DNA from: Colwellia sp. 1_MG-2023
GTDB lineage: Bacteria > Pseudomonadota > Gammaproteobacteria > Enterobacterales > Alteromonadaceae
NCBI RefSeq assembly: GCF_030546755.1
Contig: NZ_JAUOPE010000017.1
Location: forward strand, 1-64,000
DNA: 64,000 nucleotides
Direction: 5' to 3'
Below, piece after piece: positions 24,752 through 35,337 of the stretch. Each line of letters starts with the position of its first letter. Within the stretch, counting starts at the first letter, position 1. A model generated the notes under the pieces. The model made no database searches, was not told where the DNA came from, and was given only the letters and a program-made list of their open reading frames with translations. The position numbers were made by a program, and so were the translations under genes.

Positions 24752-27031
24752 ATGCCTTTTTCCCGTACAACGCTATTATTAATTATTGGCACCCTGATAA
24801 CTAACAATGTATTTGCTCAAACTGAAAATAACGTTAATCAAAACGTTATTAGTTGCCCTGTTCCTGTGCGTCAACCTATTAATACTTTCGACAATAATTA
24901 CGACCTATCAGCCTTAAATATCTTATCAAAATCCTCGATGATTAAAAAAAATCAAATCGCGAAATTTTCAGGCGGGGTAACGTTAATCAACCAAGAACAT
25001 ACAATAAAAGCCGATGATATTGAGATAAATCGTGAAAACTCTTTAATTAATGCCCAAGGTAATATCCATTTTCAAAACCAAGGTGTGGATATTTTTGCTT
25101 CCCAATTAACTGCCAGTAAAGCGATGCAGGCAACCTTATTATCTGATTCATCCTATCAATTAGCAGGGAATCCTGGCCATGGTAGTGCCGCTAAAATATC
25201 AGTAAATGCTGAAGGTACTTTGTCCTTAATTGATTCAAGCTTTACCACCTGTTACGGCGATACGCCAGACTGGTTAATGCAAGCAAGTGAAATTAATATT
25301 TCGGTAAGTGAAAACTATGGCGAAGCTTATAACGCTCGCTTTAAAGTGTTTGATGTTCCTGTTCTTTACATTCCTTATTTTAGTTTTCCTGTCAATAATG
25401 AAAGAAAATCAGGCTTTTTATACCCCAAAATTAGCACAACCAAACGTTCAGGGTTTGAGATAGAAACGCCTTATTATTGGAATATTGCTCCAAATATCGA
25501 CGCGACTATAACACCAAGATATATGTCAAAACGTGGCACGCAATTAATCACTGAACTTCGTTATTTATCAGGTTTGCAAAACGGCGCGTTCAATATTGAA
25601 TACTTGTATAAAGATGACGAATTAAAAGCAAATAATGACCCAAGATACCTAGCAAGGTTTCAACATACCGGTACTTTTTCAGACAATTACCGAGCCTATA
25701 TCGATTACACTACCATCAGTGATGACAACTATTTAGTCGATATCAAAAGTAATCAATATAATTCTAATGATGCTTACCTTTACCAAGTAGGAGAACTCGC
25801 TTTTTTTGAAAAAAATTGGCAGGCCAAAATCCAACTACAAGATTTTGAAATACTTGGCGATCATAAAACAAGTTACAAAACAGTTCCTCATATTGAAATT
25901 AACAGTTTTCAACCGCTTCCTTTTTTAAATGGGCAATTTGATCTTTATTCTGAAATGACTCGTTTTACTACTTCAAACAGAAACTTACCAGAAGCAGAGC
26001 GTTATCATTTGGAAGCGGGTGCAATGTTCCCGATATCAAGTCCGGCATGGTTTTTAAATTCTGAGTTCAAATTATTACAAACCACGTATCGTCAGAAAAG
26101 GCTTTCAGCTAATAGTAACTTAGCAGAAAACGTTAACCGAACTATCCCAAAAGTTCGCTTTCATGGTGGAATTAACTTTGACCGCGACATGCCATTATTT
26201 GGCAAAGATTACATTCAAACACTAGAACCTCAATTACAATATCTTTATGTGCCTGATAAAGATCAATCTATGATAGGTGTTTACGACACAACAACCTTGC
26301 AAGACGATTATAACGGATTATTTAGAGATCAACGATTTAGTGGTATTGACCGTATCGCAAAAGCCAATCAATACTCTTGGGGGATAACGAGCCGAATTTT
26401 AGATCCTGCCAGTATTGAGTTATTCCGCTTAAGTGTTGGGCGTATCGTGTATTTGAACAACAGTAATATTGCCGTCGATGCCGAACAAGGTATTGCTGCC
26501 GATGAATCAGCGCTGGCCAGTGAAGTATTTATTCAATTAAGTCGAAATTGGCAGTTTAGTGGTGACATTCAATATAACACTAAAGATAACATTACCAATA
26601 AAAGTCAAACGAGCTTAGATTACTTATTTACAAATAATCACTCAATACAATTGAACCATCGTTACAGTCGCAGTGTCTCAGGTACTAAGTTAGAGCAAGC
26701 ATCACTGTTAACAAACTTTAGTCTGAATAAAGATTGGCAGTTTGTCGGAAGAATTTCTCAAGACTTACAGAATAAGCGTAGCCTTGAAACCTACGCAGGT
26801 TTGCAATATGAAAGTTGCTGTTGGGCGATCCGTTTTGCATATCATCGTCATATCAACTCAAATATCGATGAAGAAGACTTTATTAATGAAAACCGCGATG
26901 AATTCGACAGTGGATTTATGATAGAGTTTATCATCAAAGGATTAGGTGGCAGTCAAACCTCAATAAATACGAATGAAATGTTCAATGATAGTATTTTTGG
27001 TTATAAACGCCCTTATTTTCTCAACAATTAA
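24752..27031 (+). CDS. lptD: LPS-assembly outer-membrane protein LptD
   Basis: 759-residue barrel (E. coli 784) that inserts LPS in the outer leaflet with LptE. Signal peptide MPFSRTTLLLIIGTLITNNVFA; N-terminal OstA jellyroll (about 60-165) with ADDIEINRENSLINAQGN; then the large barrel. The cysteines used for the LptD disulfides are in place: Cys35 (ISCPVPV), Cys167 (TTCYGD) and a CysCys pair near residue 688 (YESCCWAIRF). It heads the lptD-surA-pdxA-rsmA-apaG-apaH cluster in the E. coli order, 20 bp from surA. Confidence 0.97.
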   Translation: MPFSRTTLLLIIGTLITNNVFAQTENNVNQNVISCPVPVRQPINTFDNNYDLSALNILSKSSMIKKNQIAKFSGGVTLINQEHTIKADDIEINRENSLINAQGNIHFQNQGVDIFASQLTASKAMQATLLSDSSYQLAGNPGHGSAAKISVNAEGTLSLIDSSFTTCYGDTPDWLMQASEINISVSENYGEAYNARFKVFDVPVLYIPYFSFPVNNERKSGFLYPKISTTKRSGFEIETPYYWNIAPNIDATITPRYMSKRGTQLITELRYLSGLQNGAFNIEYLYKDDELKANNDPRYLARFQHTGTFSDNYRAYIDYTTISDDNYLVDIKSNQYNSNDAYLYQVGELAFFEKNWQAKIQLQDFEILGDHKTSYKTVPHIEINSFQPLPFLNGQFDLYSEMTRFTTSNRNLPEAERYHLEAGAMFPISSPAWFLNSEFKLLQTTYRQKRLSANSNLAENVNRTIPKVRFHGGINFDRDMPLFGKDYIQTLEPQLQYLYVPDKDQSMIGVYDTTTLQDDYNGLFRDQRFSGIDRIAKANQYSWGITSRILDPASIELFRLSVGRIVYLNNSNIAVDAEQGIAADESALASEVFIQLSRNWQFSGDIQYNTKDNITNKSQTSLDYLFTNNHSIQLNHRYSRSVSGTKLEQASLLTNFSLNKDWQFVGRISQDLQNKRSLETYAGLQYESCCWAIRFAYHRHINSNIDEEDFINENRDEFDSGFMIEFIIKGLGGSQTSINTNEMFNDSIFGYKRPYFLNN

Positions 27032-27050
27032 ATGAAGAATTAAAAATTAC

Positions 27051-28349
27051 ATGAAAACCTTATTTAAAATTATCACCTTAGCTGTAACCACAATGAGTAT
27101 AACAGCATTAAGTTATGCTAAAGAAACTGAGCTTGACCGTGTAGCAGTAATTGTTAATAGCGGTGTAGTCCTTGAGTCAGAAGTTACTGACTTAATTACT
27201 AACATCAAGCAGCAAGCTGAAAAAAACAATCAAACGCTTCCTCGTGATAAAGCCCTTCGTGTTCAGGTAATTGACAAGCTAATTGATGACACTTTAGTTA
27301 TGGAAATTGGTAGCCGAATGGGGATTCAAGTCAGTGATGCTCAACTTGATGACACCATCACCAATATGGCAAGAGAAAACAACTTAACCCTTGAGCAATT
27401 TCGTCAAGCCATTGTGAATGACAATCTAGATTACGAAAAATATCGCGAAAACATTCGAAAAGAACTTATTTCAGGCGAAGTAAGACGCAACAGCGTTCGC
27501 CGTAGAATTTATATTTCACCACAAGAAATTGCCAACTTGCTCACGGTTATGAAAGAACAAACCAACAGCGATATCGAATACCGTTTAGGCCATATCTTAA
27601 TAGAATTTCCACCAGAGCCAAGCCAAGAAGACATGAATGCCGCGAAAGTTCGCGCTGAAAAAGTAATTGCATTATTGAATGACGGAAGTGACTTTGCTCG
27701 AATTGCCATTGCATCTTCAGGTGGCGCCAAAGCTCTTGAAGGGGGAGATTTAGGTTGGAAAAACATCAATGAAATGCCGACATTATTCTCTGAAATTATC
27801 GAAGGAAAAGATAAAGGCACAGTATTAGGTCCTATTCGTACTGGCTTAGGTTTTAGTATTGTAAAAGTTGTTGATATTCGTGGCCGACAAGTGGTTGAAG
27901 TTGAAGAAGTACAAGCTCGACATATTTTAATCGAACCATCAATTATTTTAAGTGAAGCGAAAGCTGAAGAAACCTTAAAAGAATTAAGAGAGCAAATTAT
28001 CTCAGGTGAAGCTGAATTTGCAGATTTAGCAAAAGAGTTCTCTGACGGTCCGACATCAGTAAAAGGTGGCGATTTAGGTTGGGCAGATCCTAGATCATAC
28101 GACCCTGCTTTTTCGGCTGCTCTTGCGGCGTTAAAAGTAGATGAAGTCAGCCAACCTTTCCGTTCATCATTTGGTTGGCACATTGCCAAACTGACTGGTC
28201 GACGCACATTAGATGCAACTCAACAGATGAATGAAAATAAAGCGCATCAATTGCTATATCAACGTAAATTTGGCATGGAAAGCGCGCGTTGGATTAAAGA
28301 ATTACGCGATGAAGCATATATTGAAATTTTAGCACAGGACTCAGAATAA
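27051..28349 (+). CDS. surA: Periplasmic chaperone and peptidyl-prolyl isomerase SurA
   Basis: 432 residues with a signal peptide ending ALSYA. The N-terminal chaperone region ([17 protein letters not shown]) is followed by two parvulin PpiC domains (about 175-275, [14 protein letters not shown]; and about 285-385, [11 protein letters not shown] with [13 protein letters not shown]). Known SurA delivers outer-membrane barrels such as LptD, the gene just upstream. The TAA stop overlaps the pdxA ATG by one base. Confidence 0.97.
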   Translation: MKTLFKIITLAVTTMSITALSYAKETELDRVAVIVNSGVVLESEVTDLITNIKQQAEKNNQTLPRDKALRVQVIDKLIDDTLVMEIGSRMGIQVSDAQLDDTITNMARENNLTLEQFRQAIVNDNLDYEKYRENIRKELISGEVRRNSVRRRIYISPQEIANLLTVMKEQTNSDIEYRLGHILIEFPPEPSQEDMNAAKVRAEKVIALLNDGSDFARIAIASSGGAKALEGGDLGWKNINEMPTLFSEIIEGKDKGTVLGPIRTGLGFSIVKVVDIRGRQVVEVEEVQARHILIEPSIILSEAKAEETLKELREQIISGEAEFADLAKEFSDGPTSVKGGDLGWADPRSYDPAFSAALAALKVDEVSQPFRSSFGWHIAKLTGRRTLDATQQMNENKAHQLLYQRKFGMESARWIKELRDEAYIEILAQDSE

Positions 28350-29332
28350 TGGTGAGACGTATAGCAGTCACACCGGGAGAACCAGCAGGTATAGGTCCCG
28401 ATCTTATTATTGAGATGGCTCAAAAAGACTGGCCGGAACAAATTATTGTTGTGGCTTCAGAGCAACTATTACGAGATAGAGCAAAAGCGCTCAATGTCGA
28501 GTTAAACTTTACCCTTTATGATGAAAGCCTTGCCGCTACGCCTCATCAAGCAAATACTTTGACCATATTGCCGATAGAACTAGATTCGCCTTGTATTATA
28601 GGTGAGCTTGATTCAGCAAACGGTCATTATGTCGTTGAAACATTACGCATTGCTTGTGAAAAAAATATCAATGGTGATTTTGATGCTGTTGTAACAGGTC
28701 CTGTACATAAAGGTCTGATTAATAAAGCAGGAATCGCATTTAGTGGCCATACAGAATACTTTGCTCATCAAGCAAACTGCACAGATGTGGTAATGATGTT
28801 AGCAACAGAAGGGCTACGTGTTGCCTTAGTCACCACGCATATTCCTCTGCAATATGTTTCAAAAGCCATCACGGTAGACAGGCTGAAAAAAGTCACTCAA
28901 ATTCTTCATCATGATTTAGTGACAAAATTTGGTATTGCCGAACCTAAAATTTATGTCTGTGGTATTAACCCACATGCAGGTGAAGATGGTCACTTAGGGC
29001 GAGAAGAAATTGAAGTGGTGAACCCTGCCCTTGATGAACTTCGTGCCGAAGGTATTAATGCTATAGGCCCCTTACCAGCAGACACTATTTTCCAAGAAAA
29101 ATACTTATCAAAAGCCGATGCCATTTTAAGCATGTACCACGACCAAGGATTACCCGTGTTAAAATATAAAGGCTTTGGCAAATCGGTAAATATTACCTTA
29201 GGTTTGCCTTTTATTCGTACGTCGGTTGATCACGGTACTGCAGTAGAATTAGCGGGAACAGGTCAAGCTGATGCAGGTAGTTTTTATCAAGCAATTAATA
29301 CCGCGATAACGTTAGCAAACAATCAAACTTAA
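28349..29332 (+). CDS. pdxA: 4-hydroxythreonine-4-phosphate dehydrogenase
   Basis: NAD-dependent enzyme of the DXP-dependent pyridoxal-5'-phosphate pathway, 327 residues. Signatures: [13 protein letters not shown]-type N-terminus ([14 protein letters not shown]), FSGHTEYFA, a metal-ligand His in [24 protein letters not shown], and [16 protein letters not shown]. Start overlaps the surA stop, so the pair is translationally coupled, as in E. coli. Confidence 0.97.
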   Translation: MVRRIAVTPGEPAGIGPDLIIEMAQKDWPEQIIVVASEQLLRDRAKALNVELNFTLYDESLAATPHQANTLTILPIELDSPCIIGELDSANGHYVVETLRIACEKNINGDFDAVVTGPVHKGLINKAGIAFSGHTEYFAHQANCTDVVMMLATEGLRVALVTTHIPLQYVSKAITVDRLKKVTQILHHDLVTKFGIAEPKIYVCGINPHAGEDGHLGREEIEVVNPALDELRAEGINAIGPLPADTIFQEKYLSKADAILSMYHDQGLPVLKYKGFGKSVNITLGLPFIRTSVDHGTAVELAGTGQADAGSFYQAINTAITLANNQT

Positions 29333-29386
29333 ATAGCGCACCAAGATATCTAGTAAAATGATCATCTGGTTTAATTAGAGAAAACA

Positions 29387-30214
29387 ATGAGCAAAAACTC
29401 ACATTTAGGTCACCAAGCTAAAAAAAGGTTTGGACAAAATTTTCTTCACAATGACGCTATTATTAGTCAAATTGTTGATGCTATCAATCCTGAACCAAGC
29501 GACAACCTTGTAGAAATAGGACCTGGTTTAGGTGCACTAACCGAACCCGTTATTGAACGTGCCGGTGATATATCTGTGGTAGAATTAGACCGAGATTTAG
29601 CGCATCGTTTACGCTATCACCCTTTTATTGCTAAACATTTAACCATTTACGAGCAAGATGCACTAAAGTTTGATTTTGCTAGTTTAGCGAGCGATGACCG
29701 ACCTTTAAGAATTTTCGGAAATTTACCTTATAATATTTCGACCCCGTTAATTTTTCACCTATTGTCTTTTAAAGACAAAGTTAAAGACATGCATTTTATG
29801 TTACAAAAAGAAGTCGTAGAACGGATGGCATCTGGACATAACTGTAAAGCATTTGGTCGATTATCAATCATGACGCAATACCAGTGTCAGGTAATGCCTG
29901 TGATGGAAATTGGTCCAGAAGCCTTTATGCCGCCACCAAAAGTTGATTCTGCGATTGTTCGATTAATTCCACATAAAACGATTAAGAATCCAGTAAAAGA
30001 TCTAAAAGCACTGAATCAAGTTTGTTTAACGGCCTTCAACCAGCGTAGAAAAACTATCAGAAATAGTTTTAAAAAACTGATCCCCGTTGAACAATTAATT
30101 GCCATGGAGCTTGATCCTACGCTACGTCCAGAAAATTTAGCGTTAGATGACTATATTAAACTTGCAAACTTTATTACTGATAATCCAGTAACCGATAACC
30201 CTGTTGGCAAATAA
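29387..30214 (+). CDS. rsmA: 16S rRNA dimethyladenosine transferase RsmA (KsgA)
   Basis: SAM-dependent enzyme that dimethylates A1518 and A1519 of 16S rRNA late in 30S assembly; 275 residues. It shows [10 protein letters not shown], the SAM motif [13 protein letters not shown], the catalytic NLPYNIST, and the C-terminal [13 protein letters not shown] that contacts rRNA. The C-terminus ends with a short repeat ([12 protein letters not shown]). apaG starts one base after the stop codon. Confidence 0.97.
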   Translation: MSKNSHLGHQAKKRFGQNFLHNDAIISQIVDAINPEPSDNLVEIGPGLGALTEPVIERAGDISVVELDRDLAHRLRYHPFIAKHLTIYEQDALKFDFASLASDDRPLRIFGNLPYNISTPLIFHLLSFKDKVKDMHFMLQKEVVERMASGHNCKAFGRLSIMTQYQCQVMPVMEIGPEAFMPPPKVDSAIVRLIPHKTIKNPVKDLKALNQVCLTAFNQRRKTIRNSFKKLIPVEQLIAMELDPTLRPENLALDDYIKLANFITDNPVTDNPVGK

Positions 30215-30215
30215 C

Positions 30216-30635
30216 ATGACTGATATTTCATCAAGTGAATTAGCACAAAATTTAACGCTAGCCAAAAACTCAAATGTGAAGGTTTCGGTTAGTACTAAAT
30301 ACATTCCAGAGCATTCTAACGAATTAGAAAAACGTTATGTGTTTAGTTATACCATAACCATAACCAATAACAGCGAAGAAAATGTAAAACTGTTAACACG
30401 CTATTGGTTGATTACTGATGCCAATGAAGATACGTCAACGGTTGCAGGTGAGGGAGTGATAGGTAAACAACCCACGATTCCGCCGAATAAATCTTTTGTT
30501 TATACCAGTGGCTGCGTATTAAAAACTCCGGTTGGTACTATGCAAGGGCATTATCAAATGCTAACCAAGCAAAATCAAAATATTCAAGTTGAAATTCCAG
30601 TCTTTCGTCTTGCGCTACCCAATATACTCAATTAA
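30216..30635 (+). CDS. apaG: ApaG domain protein
   Basis: 139 residues with an Ig-like beta sandwich fold known for ApaG (function not established; the same fold is found in some eukaryotic F-box proteins and in DNA-repair-associated proteins). Typical strands: VSTKYIPEHSNELEKRYVFSYTITI-type region (about 26-55), WLITDANEDTSTVAGEGVIG and TSGCVLKTPVGTMQGHYQM. The true start is the ATG at 30216, directly after the rsmA TAA; an in-frame TTG at 30204 lies inside rsmA. Confidence 0.95.
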   Translation: MTDISSSELAQNLTLAKNSNVKVSVSTKYIPEHSNELEKRYVFSYTITITNNSEENVKLLTRYWLITDANEDTSTVAGEGVIGKQPTIPPNKSFVYTSGCVLKTPVGTMQGHYQMLTKQNQNIQVEIPVFRLALPNILN

Positions 30636-30637
30636 TT

Positions 30638-31459
30638 ATGGCAATTTATTTTGTTGGTGATATTCAAGGATGTTACAGCGAATTAAAAGCTCTGTTGCAG
30701 CAAGTAAACTTTTCCACTGAAAATGACCAATTATGGGTCGCCGGTGACATGGTCGCTCGCGGTCCAAACTCCTATAAAACACTCAAATATTTAATGTCGC
30801 TAGGCGACAGCGTCAAAGCCGTATTAGGAAATCACGATTTACACTTATTAGCCATTTATGCGGGCATAAAAAAAGCTAAAAAATCTGATTATTTAGCCCC
30901 CTTATTATCTGCCCCTGATGTAGATAAATTAATCCATTGGTTAACTCAACAACCTTTGCTTAGAAAGTTACCTGATGAAAATGTGTATATGTCTCACGCT
31001 GGTCTCCCACCACAATGGACAATAGAGAGCGCAATTTCAGCTGCTCGATCTGCTGAGAAAAAAATCAGCTCCTCACAGCGGAATAAATGGTTAGCTAGAA
31101 TGTATGGCGAAAAGCCAAATGATTGGTATCAAGCAAAAACGAAAACAGAAAAATTTAGGTATACTATCAACGGCCTCACGCGAATGAGATACTGCTATTT
31201 AGATGGCAAATTAGAGTTTAACTGTAAAACAGCCCCCGAAGATGCAACCGATAACATAAAACCTTGGTATGAGTTAACAACAAATCAGATACAAAATTAT
31301 CAATGGATCTTCGGCCACTGGGCCGCTTTAATGGGTAAAATTAATGTTGAAGGCCTTTATGCATTAGACACTGGCTGCGTTTGGGGTGGGCACCTCACAC
31401 TTTTACGTTGGCATGATAAAGCGATTTTTGTAGAAAAATCACATAAAATCTTACGATAA
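30638..31459 (+). CDS. apaH: Diadenosine tetraphosphatase ApaH
   Basis: Symmetrical Ap4A hydrolase (two ADP from Ap4A), 273 residues, which also removes Np4 caps from mRNA in E. coli. Calcineurin-like metal motifs: YFVGDIQGCYSEL, WVAGDMVARGPNS, AVLGNHDLHLLA and YMSHAGLPPQW, plus FGHWAALMG toward the C-terminus. Starts 2 bp after apaG and closes the six-gene cluster. Confidence 0.97.
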   Translation: MAIYFVGDIQGCYSELKALLQQVNFSTENDQLWVAGDMVARGPNSYKTLKYLMSLGDSVKAVLGNHDLHLLAIYAGIKKAKKSDYLAPLLSAPDVDKLIHWLTQQPLLRKLPDENVYMSHAGLPPQWTIESAISAARSAEKKISSSQRNKWLARMYGEKPNDWYQAKTKTEKFRYTINGLTRMRYCYLDGKLEFNCKTAPEDATDNIKPWYELTTNQIQNYQWIFGHWAALMGKINVEGLYALDTGCVWGGHLTLLRWHDKAIFVEKSHKILR

Positions 31460-31486
31460 AGCAATAACTAAAGGTGAAAATCATTT

Positions 31487-31556
31487 AAAGATTGGTATAC
31501 TAATCTTTCAGGGAAGTATTATTTTTATTATTATGCGTTTCGAAAACGAATAATAA
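31487..31556. promoter_or_regulatory. Two inverted repeats between apaH and the chemoreceptor gene
   Basis: Repeat 1 (31487-31508) has perfect 7-bp arms AAAGATT/AATCTTT around a GTATAC-containing core. Repeat 2 (31528-31556) has 13-bp arms (TTATTATGCGTTT against AAACGAATAATAA, one mismatch) around 3 bases. Neither is followed by a T run. They lie 47-116 bp upstream of the chemoreceptor start and may be operators or mRNA structures; no regulator can be named. Confidence 0.55.
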
Positions 31557-31602
31557 GGACATATTTCACTAAAACTCTAACTATATACAACTGGTGACGT
31601 AA

Positions 31603-33621
31603 ATGAACTTAACTGTTGCAATGAAAATAATTGGTGGCTTCGCCATTATTTCGCTTTTACTTATAATTACTAGCGTTATTTCGCTGAGTAATTTAAATAA
31701 TATTAATGACGCTACCTCTACTCAAAGCGAATTAGCTATTCCAACGTTAAGTGGTAGTACGGAATTAGCTAACGAATTAATTCAAATTGGCAACTTAACA
31801 CTTAGAGCTTATTATCAAACTGAACTCACTCCTTTATCAAATAATTTAACAAGTTATAACGAGATAAATTCAAGCTTTGCGAATAATCTAAAGAAATTAA
31901 AAGTCATCGTGAAAAGTGAACAAAACCTTTTAAGTAACCTCTCAAAAGTAGATAGCATTTATTCAACCTTACAAAGCGATATTGATGCGGTTTTCGAAAA
32001 TCGAAAAATTAGCATTGAGCAACGTGCTCTCTTAATCGACAACGTTGATTTATTAGAAGAAAAAGCAGATGACACGACCACCCTAATGCTTGATTTAGCG
32101 GATCATGATCTCGCTGACACTAAACTACAAAGAGCTGTAGAATTGGGCGAGCAGTTAGAAACTTACCTTAATGCCATAGTTTCATCAGCATTAGAGTTTC
32201 GTGGTTTGATCAATCCACAATCAGCTGAAATTGTCGAAAAAGAAATCAATAACTCTTTTAACGATGTTAACCGTGTAATCGCTGAAATTAATGCGGAACT
32301 AACCACAAATAACGCAGATGATATTGCCGAAGACGTAAATTCTTCTATTTCAAGTCTTTCAAGATTACTCACCAGTAGCGAAAGTATTTTCAATCAAAAA
32401 ACCACACAATTAAATGCATTAGCCTCAGCCACAGAAAAACTTGACGCAGCAGAAAAAGATATCAAGAGTGTTAATGAGATTTTAGCTAAGCAAGTTGAAT
32501 TAGCGAATCTAACAACTAAATCTTCAAGCACATTAGTCGCTGACTCTGTCAGTGATGGCAATACCTTAACAGTTATTCTTATGGTGATTTCAATTGGTTT
32601 AGCCGTAGTAATTGCGTGGTTTACGCTAATCAGTATTACTCGACCATTATCACGTGTTAACGAAATGTTGAACATTGTCTCTTCAGGAGATTTATCAAGA
32701 AAACTTGATGAAAGCGGTAAAGATGAATTCGCTCAGTTATCAAAAAACTGTAATTTATTAATCGACAGTTTACGTAACTTAATAAACGGTATTGTCAGTC
32801 GCTCTACTCAACTTGCCACTGCTGCAGAGCAAACTTCAGCGGTTACTGCACAAAGTACCACGGCGATTGAGGAGCAACGAACCCAAGTAGAACAAGCAGC
32901 CTCGGCGACAACTGAAATGAGTAGCACTTCACAAAGTGTACTTTCAAGTGCTAATGATGCATTAGGTGAAATCAAACAAGCTGATGATGAAGCGGAACGC
33001 GTAAAAGGTATCTCAGATAGAAACCGTAAAACGATTGAACTTCTTGCTAACGAAGTTGAAGATGCATCACAAGTGATTAATAAACTTCAACAAGACAGTG
33101 CTTCAATCGGTGGTATTCTTGACGTTATTCGCGGTATTGCTGAACAAACAAACTTACTTGCATTAAACGCGGCTATTGAAGCAGCACGAGCAGGTGAGCA
33201 AGGTCGTGGTTTCGCAGTTGTTGCAGATGAAGTTAGAACGTTAGCCAGTCGAACACAAGAATCTACACAAGAAATTCAAAATATGATCGAAGTATTACAA
33301 ACAGGTGCTGAGAAAGCGGTAACTGTGATGAATACCGGTAAAAAACAAGCGGCTGATTGTGTCATTCAAAGTGAAGAAGCAGATAAAGCACTTGAAACAA
33401 TTACTCATGCTGTTCATGAAGCGTTTGATCGAAGTTCTACCATTGCAACTGCGGCAGAAGAGCAAAGCGCGGTAGCACATGAAATCAGTGAAAATCTAGA
33501 ATCGATTGTAGCAATCGCAGAACAAACGACTGCCGGTTCAAAACAAACGGCTGAATCAAGTAGTGAAGTTGCAAGACTTGCTGAAGAGCTACAGTTATCA
33601 GTTCAAGAGTTTAAACTTTAA
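31603..33621 (+). CDS. Methyl-accepting chemotaxis protein
   Basis: 672-residue transmembrane chemoreceptor. First membrane helix about 10-30, a long all-helical periplasmic sensor (about 32-320, no PAS/Cache signature; four-helix or helical-bimodular type is likely), second helix about 322-345, a HAMP domain ([10 protein letters not shown]...) and the cytoplasmic signalling hairpin with the conserved tip [20 protein letters not shown] (about 513-532). There is no CheR-binding pentapeptide at the C-terminus. It is monocistronic with a good terminator at 33670-33703. The ligand is unknown. Confidence 0.95.
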   Translation: MNLTVAMKIIGGFAIISLLLIITSVISLSNLNNINDATSTQSELAIPTLSGSTELANELIQIGNLTLRAYYQTELTPLSNNLTSYNEINSSFANNLKKLKVIVKSEQNLLSNLSKVDSIYSTLQSDIDAVFENRKISIEQRALLIDNVDLLEEKADDTTTLMLDLADHDLADTKLQRAVELGEQLETYLNAIVSSALEFRGLINPQSAEIVEKEINNSFNDVNRVIAEINAELTTNNADDIAEDVNSSISSLSRLLTSSESIFNQKTTQLNALASATEKLDAAEKDIKSVNEILAKQVELANLTTKSSSTLVADSVSDGNTLTVILMVISIGLAVVIAWFTLISITRPLSRVNEMLNIVSSGDLSRKLDESGKDEFAQLSKNCNLLIDSLRNLINGIVSRSTQLATAAEQTSAVTAQSTTAIEEQRTQVEQAASATTEMSSTSQSVLSSANDALGEIKQADDEAERVKGISDRNRKTIELLANEVEDASQVINKLQQDSASIGGILDVIRGIAEQTNLLALNAAIEAARAGEQGRGFAVVADEVRTLASRTQESTQEIQNMIEVLQTGAEKAVTVMNTGKKQAADCVIQSEEADKALETITHAVHEAFDRSSTIATAAEEQSAVAHEISENLESIVAIAEQTTAGSKQTAESSSEVARLAEELQLSVQEFKL

Positions 33622-33669
33622 CTTTCTAGAAAATATATCCGTAGAAAACGGTTCAAAGGCAGAAATAAC

Positions 33670-33703
33670 AAAGGCTAGTATTGATAAAATACTAGCCTTT
33701 TTA
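33670..33703 (+). terminator. Intrinsic terminator after the chemoreceptor gene
   Basis: Arms AAAGGCTAGTAT (33670-33681) and ATACTAGCCTTT (33689-33700), 12 bp perfect, 7-base loop, with the run continuing TTT. It lies between the receptor gene and the convergent HPt gene. Confidence 0.88.
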
Positions 33704-33719
33704 ATAAGTGAATAGACGA

Positions 33720-34070
33720 TTAACTTTGCTTAGACATCCAAGCAGTGAAACTATTTATTGCGGCTTTATTAAGATCATCTAATTCTGCAAGGTAAGTTTT
33801 CTTAAGCTCCCACGCTTCGCTTGATTTTTCAATCGCAACCAATTTAGCATGTACGGCTGTTAACCCAACACTTCCTGTTGCACCTTTCATTTTATGACAT
33901 GACTCTTGCCATAACGTTTGTGAACATGCCGTTAGCGCTTCTTCAATACTTTTTAAATACACGACAGATTGTTGAATATATAAATCTAACATCTGCTGAA
34001 CAATGTCCCTGCCGAGGTTTTCTACATACCCAGCAAGCAAATTGGCATCTAACCCATTAATATTATTCAC
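33720..34070 (-). CDS. Orphan histidine phosphotransfer (HPt) domain protein
   Basis: About 116 residues, all helical, with the phosphoacceptor motif CHKMKGATGSVGL (His in HKMKGA). HPt proteins carry phosphoryl groups between hybrid kinases and response regulators. The start is uncertain: a GTG at 34070 preceded by AGGGATAAAATTT fits best and begins close to the domain (NNINGLDANLL), while an ATG at 34115 in the same frame has no ribosome site. No kinase or receiver gene is adjacent, but the convergent neighbour is a chemoreceptor. Confidence 0.82.
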   Translation of the reverse strand: MNNINGLDANLLAGYVENLGRDIVQQMLDLYIQQSVVYLKSIEEALTACSQTLWQESCHKMKGATGSVGLTAVHAKLVAIEKSSEAWELKKTYLAELDDLNKAAINSFTAWMSKQS

Positions 34071-34362
34071 AAATTTTATCCCTACTTTATTATTAGTTCT
34101 ATTGTAACAACTCATCGAAAAAAGTCATTAGTGATTTAATAATAACCGAATTGCTAATAGGATTAAATATTCAAGATTTCATCCCTCTACCCCGCCATTT
34201 ATATTGCATTTATCGGTAAATTCCTTCAAAATAGCCGCCTTTTATCGGGTATATCAAATAATCTCGCTTTAGAGATAATTTAGAATAGCCACCTAATCTT
34301 ATTATTATGACTGAAGTTAGAGAGTCCTAGCCCTTTACATAATACGACACCTCGGAGAAACC

Positions 34363-35286
34363 ATGTCTACATCAATGCCTGATATTGCTAACCATACCAC
34401 TGCCCAAACTGAAGGGACGTTGGACTGGGTTGGCATGAGTAATATAGAAATGCCTATTATGCTCGCTTCAAAAGGTGAATCTCCTCGCATGGTTTCAGCC
34501 TTTGTTGACGCTTTTGTTAATTTAAACGATCCGCAAGCGAAAGGCATTCATATGTCTCGCTTGTATTTATTATTGGATGACCTTTCAAATAATAATGAAT
34601 TAAATTATCAAAGTTTAGTTAGCTTACTTAATGGTTTTATCAGTAGCCATCAAGAATTAAGTGATAATGCTAAGGTCGTATTTAATTGTGATTTTCACTT
34701 ACGAAGAAAGTCGCTTATTAGTGGTAAACAAGGTTGGAAAGCGTATCCAATTACTATCACAGGATTATTAAGCCAAGGTAAATTATCTATTGAACTTGCT
34801 GTTGATGTTAGATATTCGTCAACATGCCCATGCTCGGCTGCACTTGCTAGACAGTTGATTCAAAAAGCGTTTAAAGAAAAGTTTACTCAAGACGATGTTA
34901 ATCTTGAAGATATTCACCAATGGCTTGGCACTACCGATGGTGTCGTTGCGACACCGCATAGTCAGCGTTCCGTGGCAGAAGTTAAAGTGAAGTTAAATGC
35001 ATCCACTACAGAATTTCCGATCACAGATATTGTTGATTTAGTTGAAAACGCTTTAAAAACCCCAGTTCAAGCAGCCGTTAAACGCGAAGATGAACAAGAG
35101 TTTGCTCGACTTAATGGTCAAAACTTAATGTTTTGTGAAGATGCTGCCCGACGTTTACAACATGCCATGAATTTAACAACTGAGTTTGACGACTTTTGGC
35201 TTAAAATAAACCATTTAGAATCGTTACATGCTCATGACGCTGTCAGTGTCACAACCAAAGGTGTTATCGGCGGATACCAACCTTAA
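34363..35286 (+). CDS. folE2: GTP cyclohydrolase I, type IB (FolE2)
   Basis: 307-residue enzyme of the COG1469/DUF198 family that converts GTP to 7,8-dihydroneopterin triphosphate, the first step of folate synthesis. Family motifs: [36 protein letters not shown], and the active-site [15 protein letters not shown] with its conserved Cys, then GGYQP at the end. The ATG at 34363 follows CGGAGAAACC. FolE2 differs from the zinc-dependent FolE and in several bacteria is induced by zinc starvation; I see no convincing Zur box upstream. It could be the sole or a back-up GTP cyclohydrolase. Confidence 0.93.
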   Translation: MSTSMPDIANHTTAQTEGTLDWVGMSNIEMPIMLASKGESPRMVSAFVDAFVNLNDPQAKGIHMSRLYLLLDDLSNNNELNYQSLVSLLNGFISSHQELSDNAKVVFNCDFHLRRKSLISGKQGWKAYPITITGLLSQGKLSIELAVDVRYSSTCPCSAALARQLIQKAFKEKFTQDDVNLEDIHQWLGTTDGVVATPHSQRSVAEVKVKLNASTTEFPITDIVDLVENALKTPVQAAVKREDEQEFARLNGQNLMFCEDAARRLQHAMNLTTEFDDFWLKINHLESLHAHDAVSVTTKGVIGGYQP

Positions 35287-35308
35287 AGTTAATTTAGAAA
35301 ACCTAGTT

Positions 35309-35337
35309 AAAAAAACCAACAATTTGTTGGTTTTTTT
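35309..35337 (+). terminator. Intrinsic terminator after folE2
   Basis: Arms around CCAACAAATTTGTTGG (35316-35331 region), flanked by A-run upstream and TTTTTTT downstream, 22 bp after the folE2 stop. The central AATT would form the loop. Confidence 0.85.

Noticed and set aside
27509-28207. A 232-residue minus-strand frame across surA
   Set aside because: It is the complement of well-conserved SurA parvulin domains and its translation is Ser/Pro-rich noise.
34363-35286. Calling this gene queF (preQ0 reductase)
   Set aside because: The KGIHMSRLY and [10 protein letters not shown] motifs and the length are those of FolE2, not QueF.
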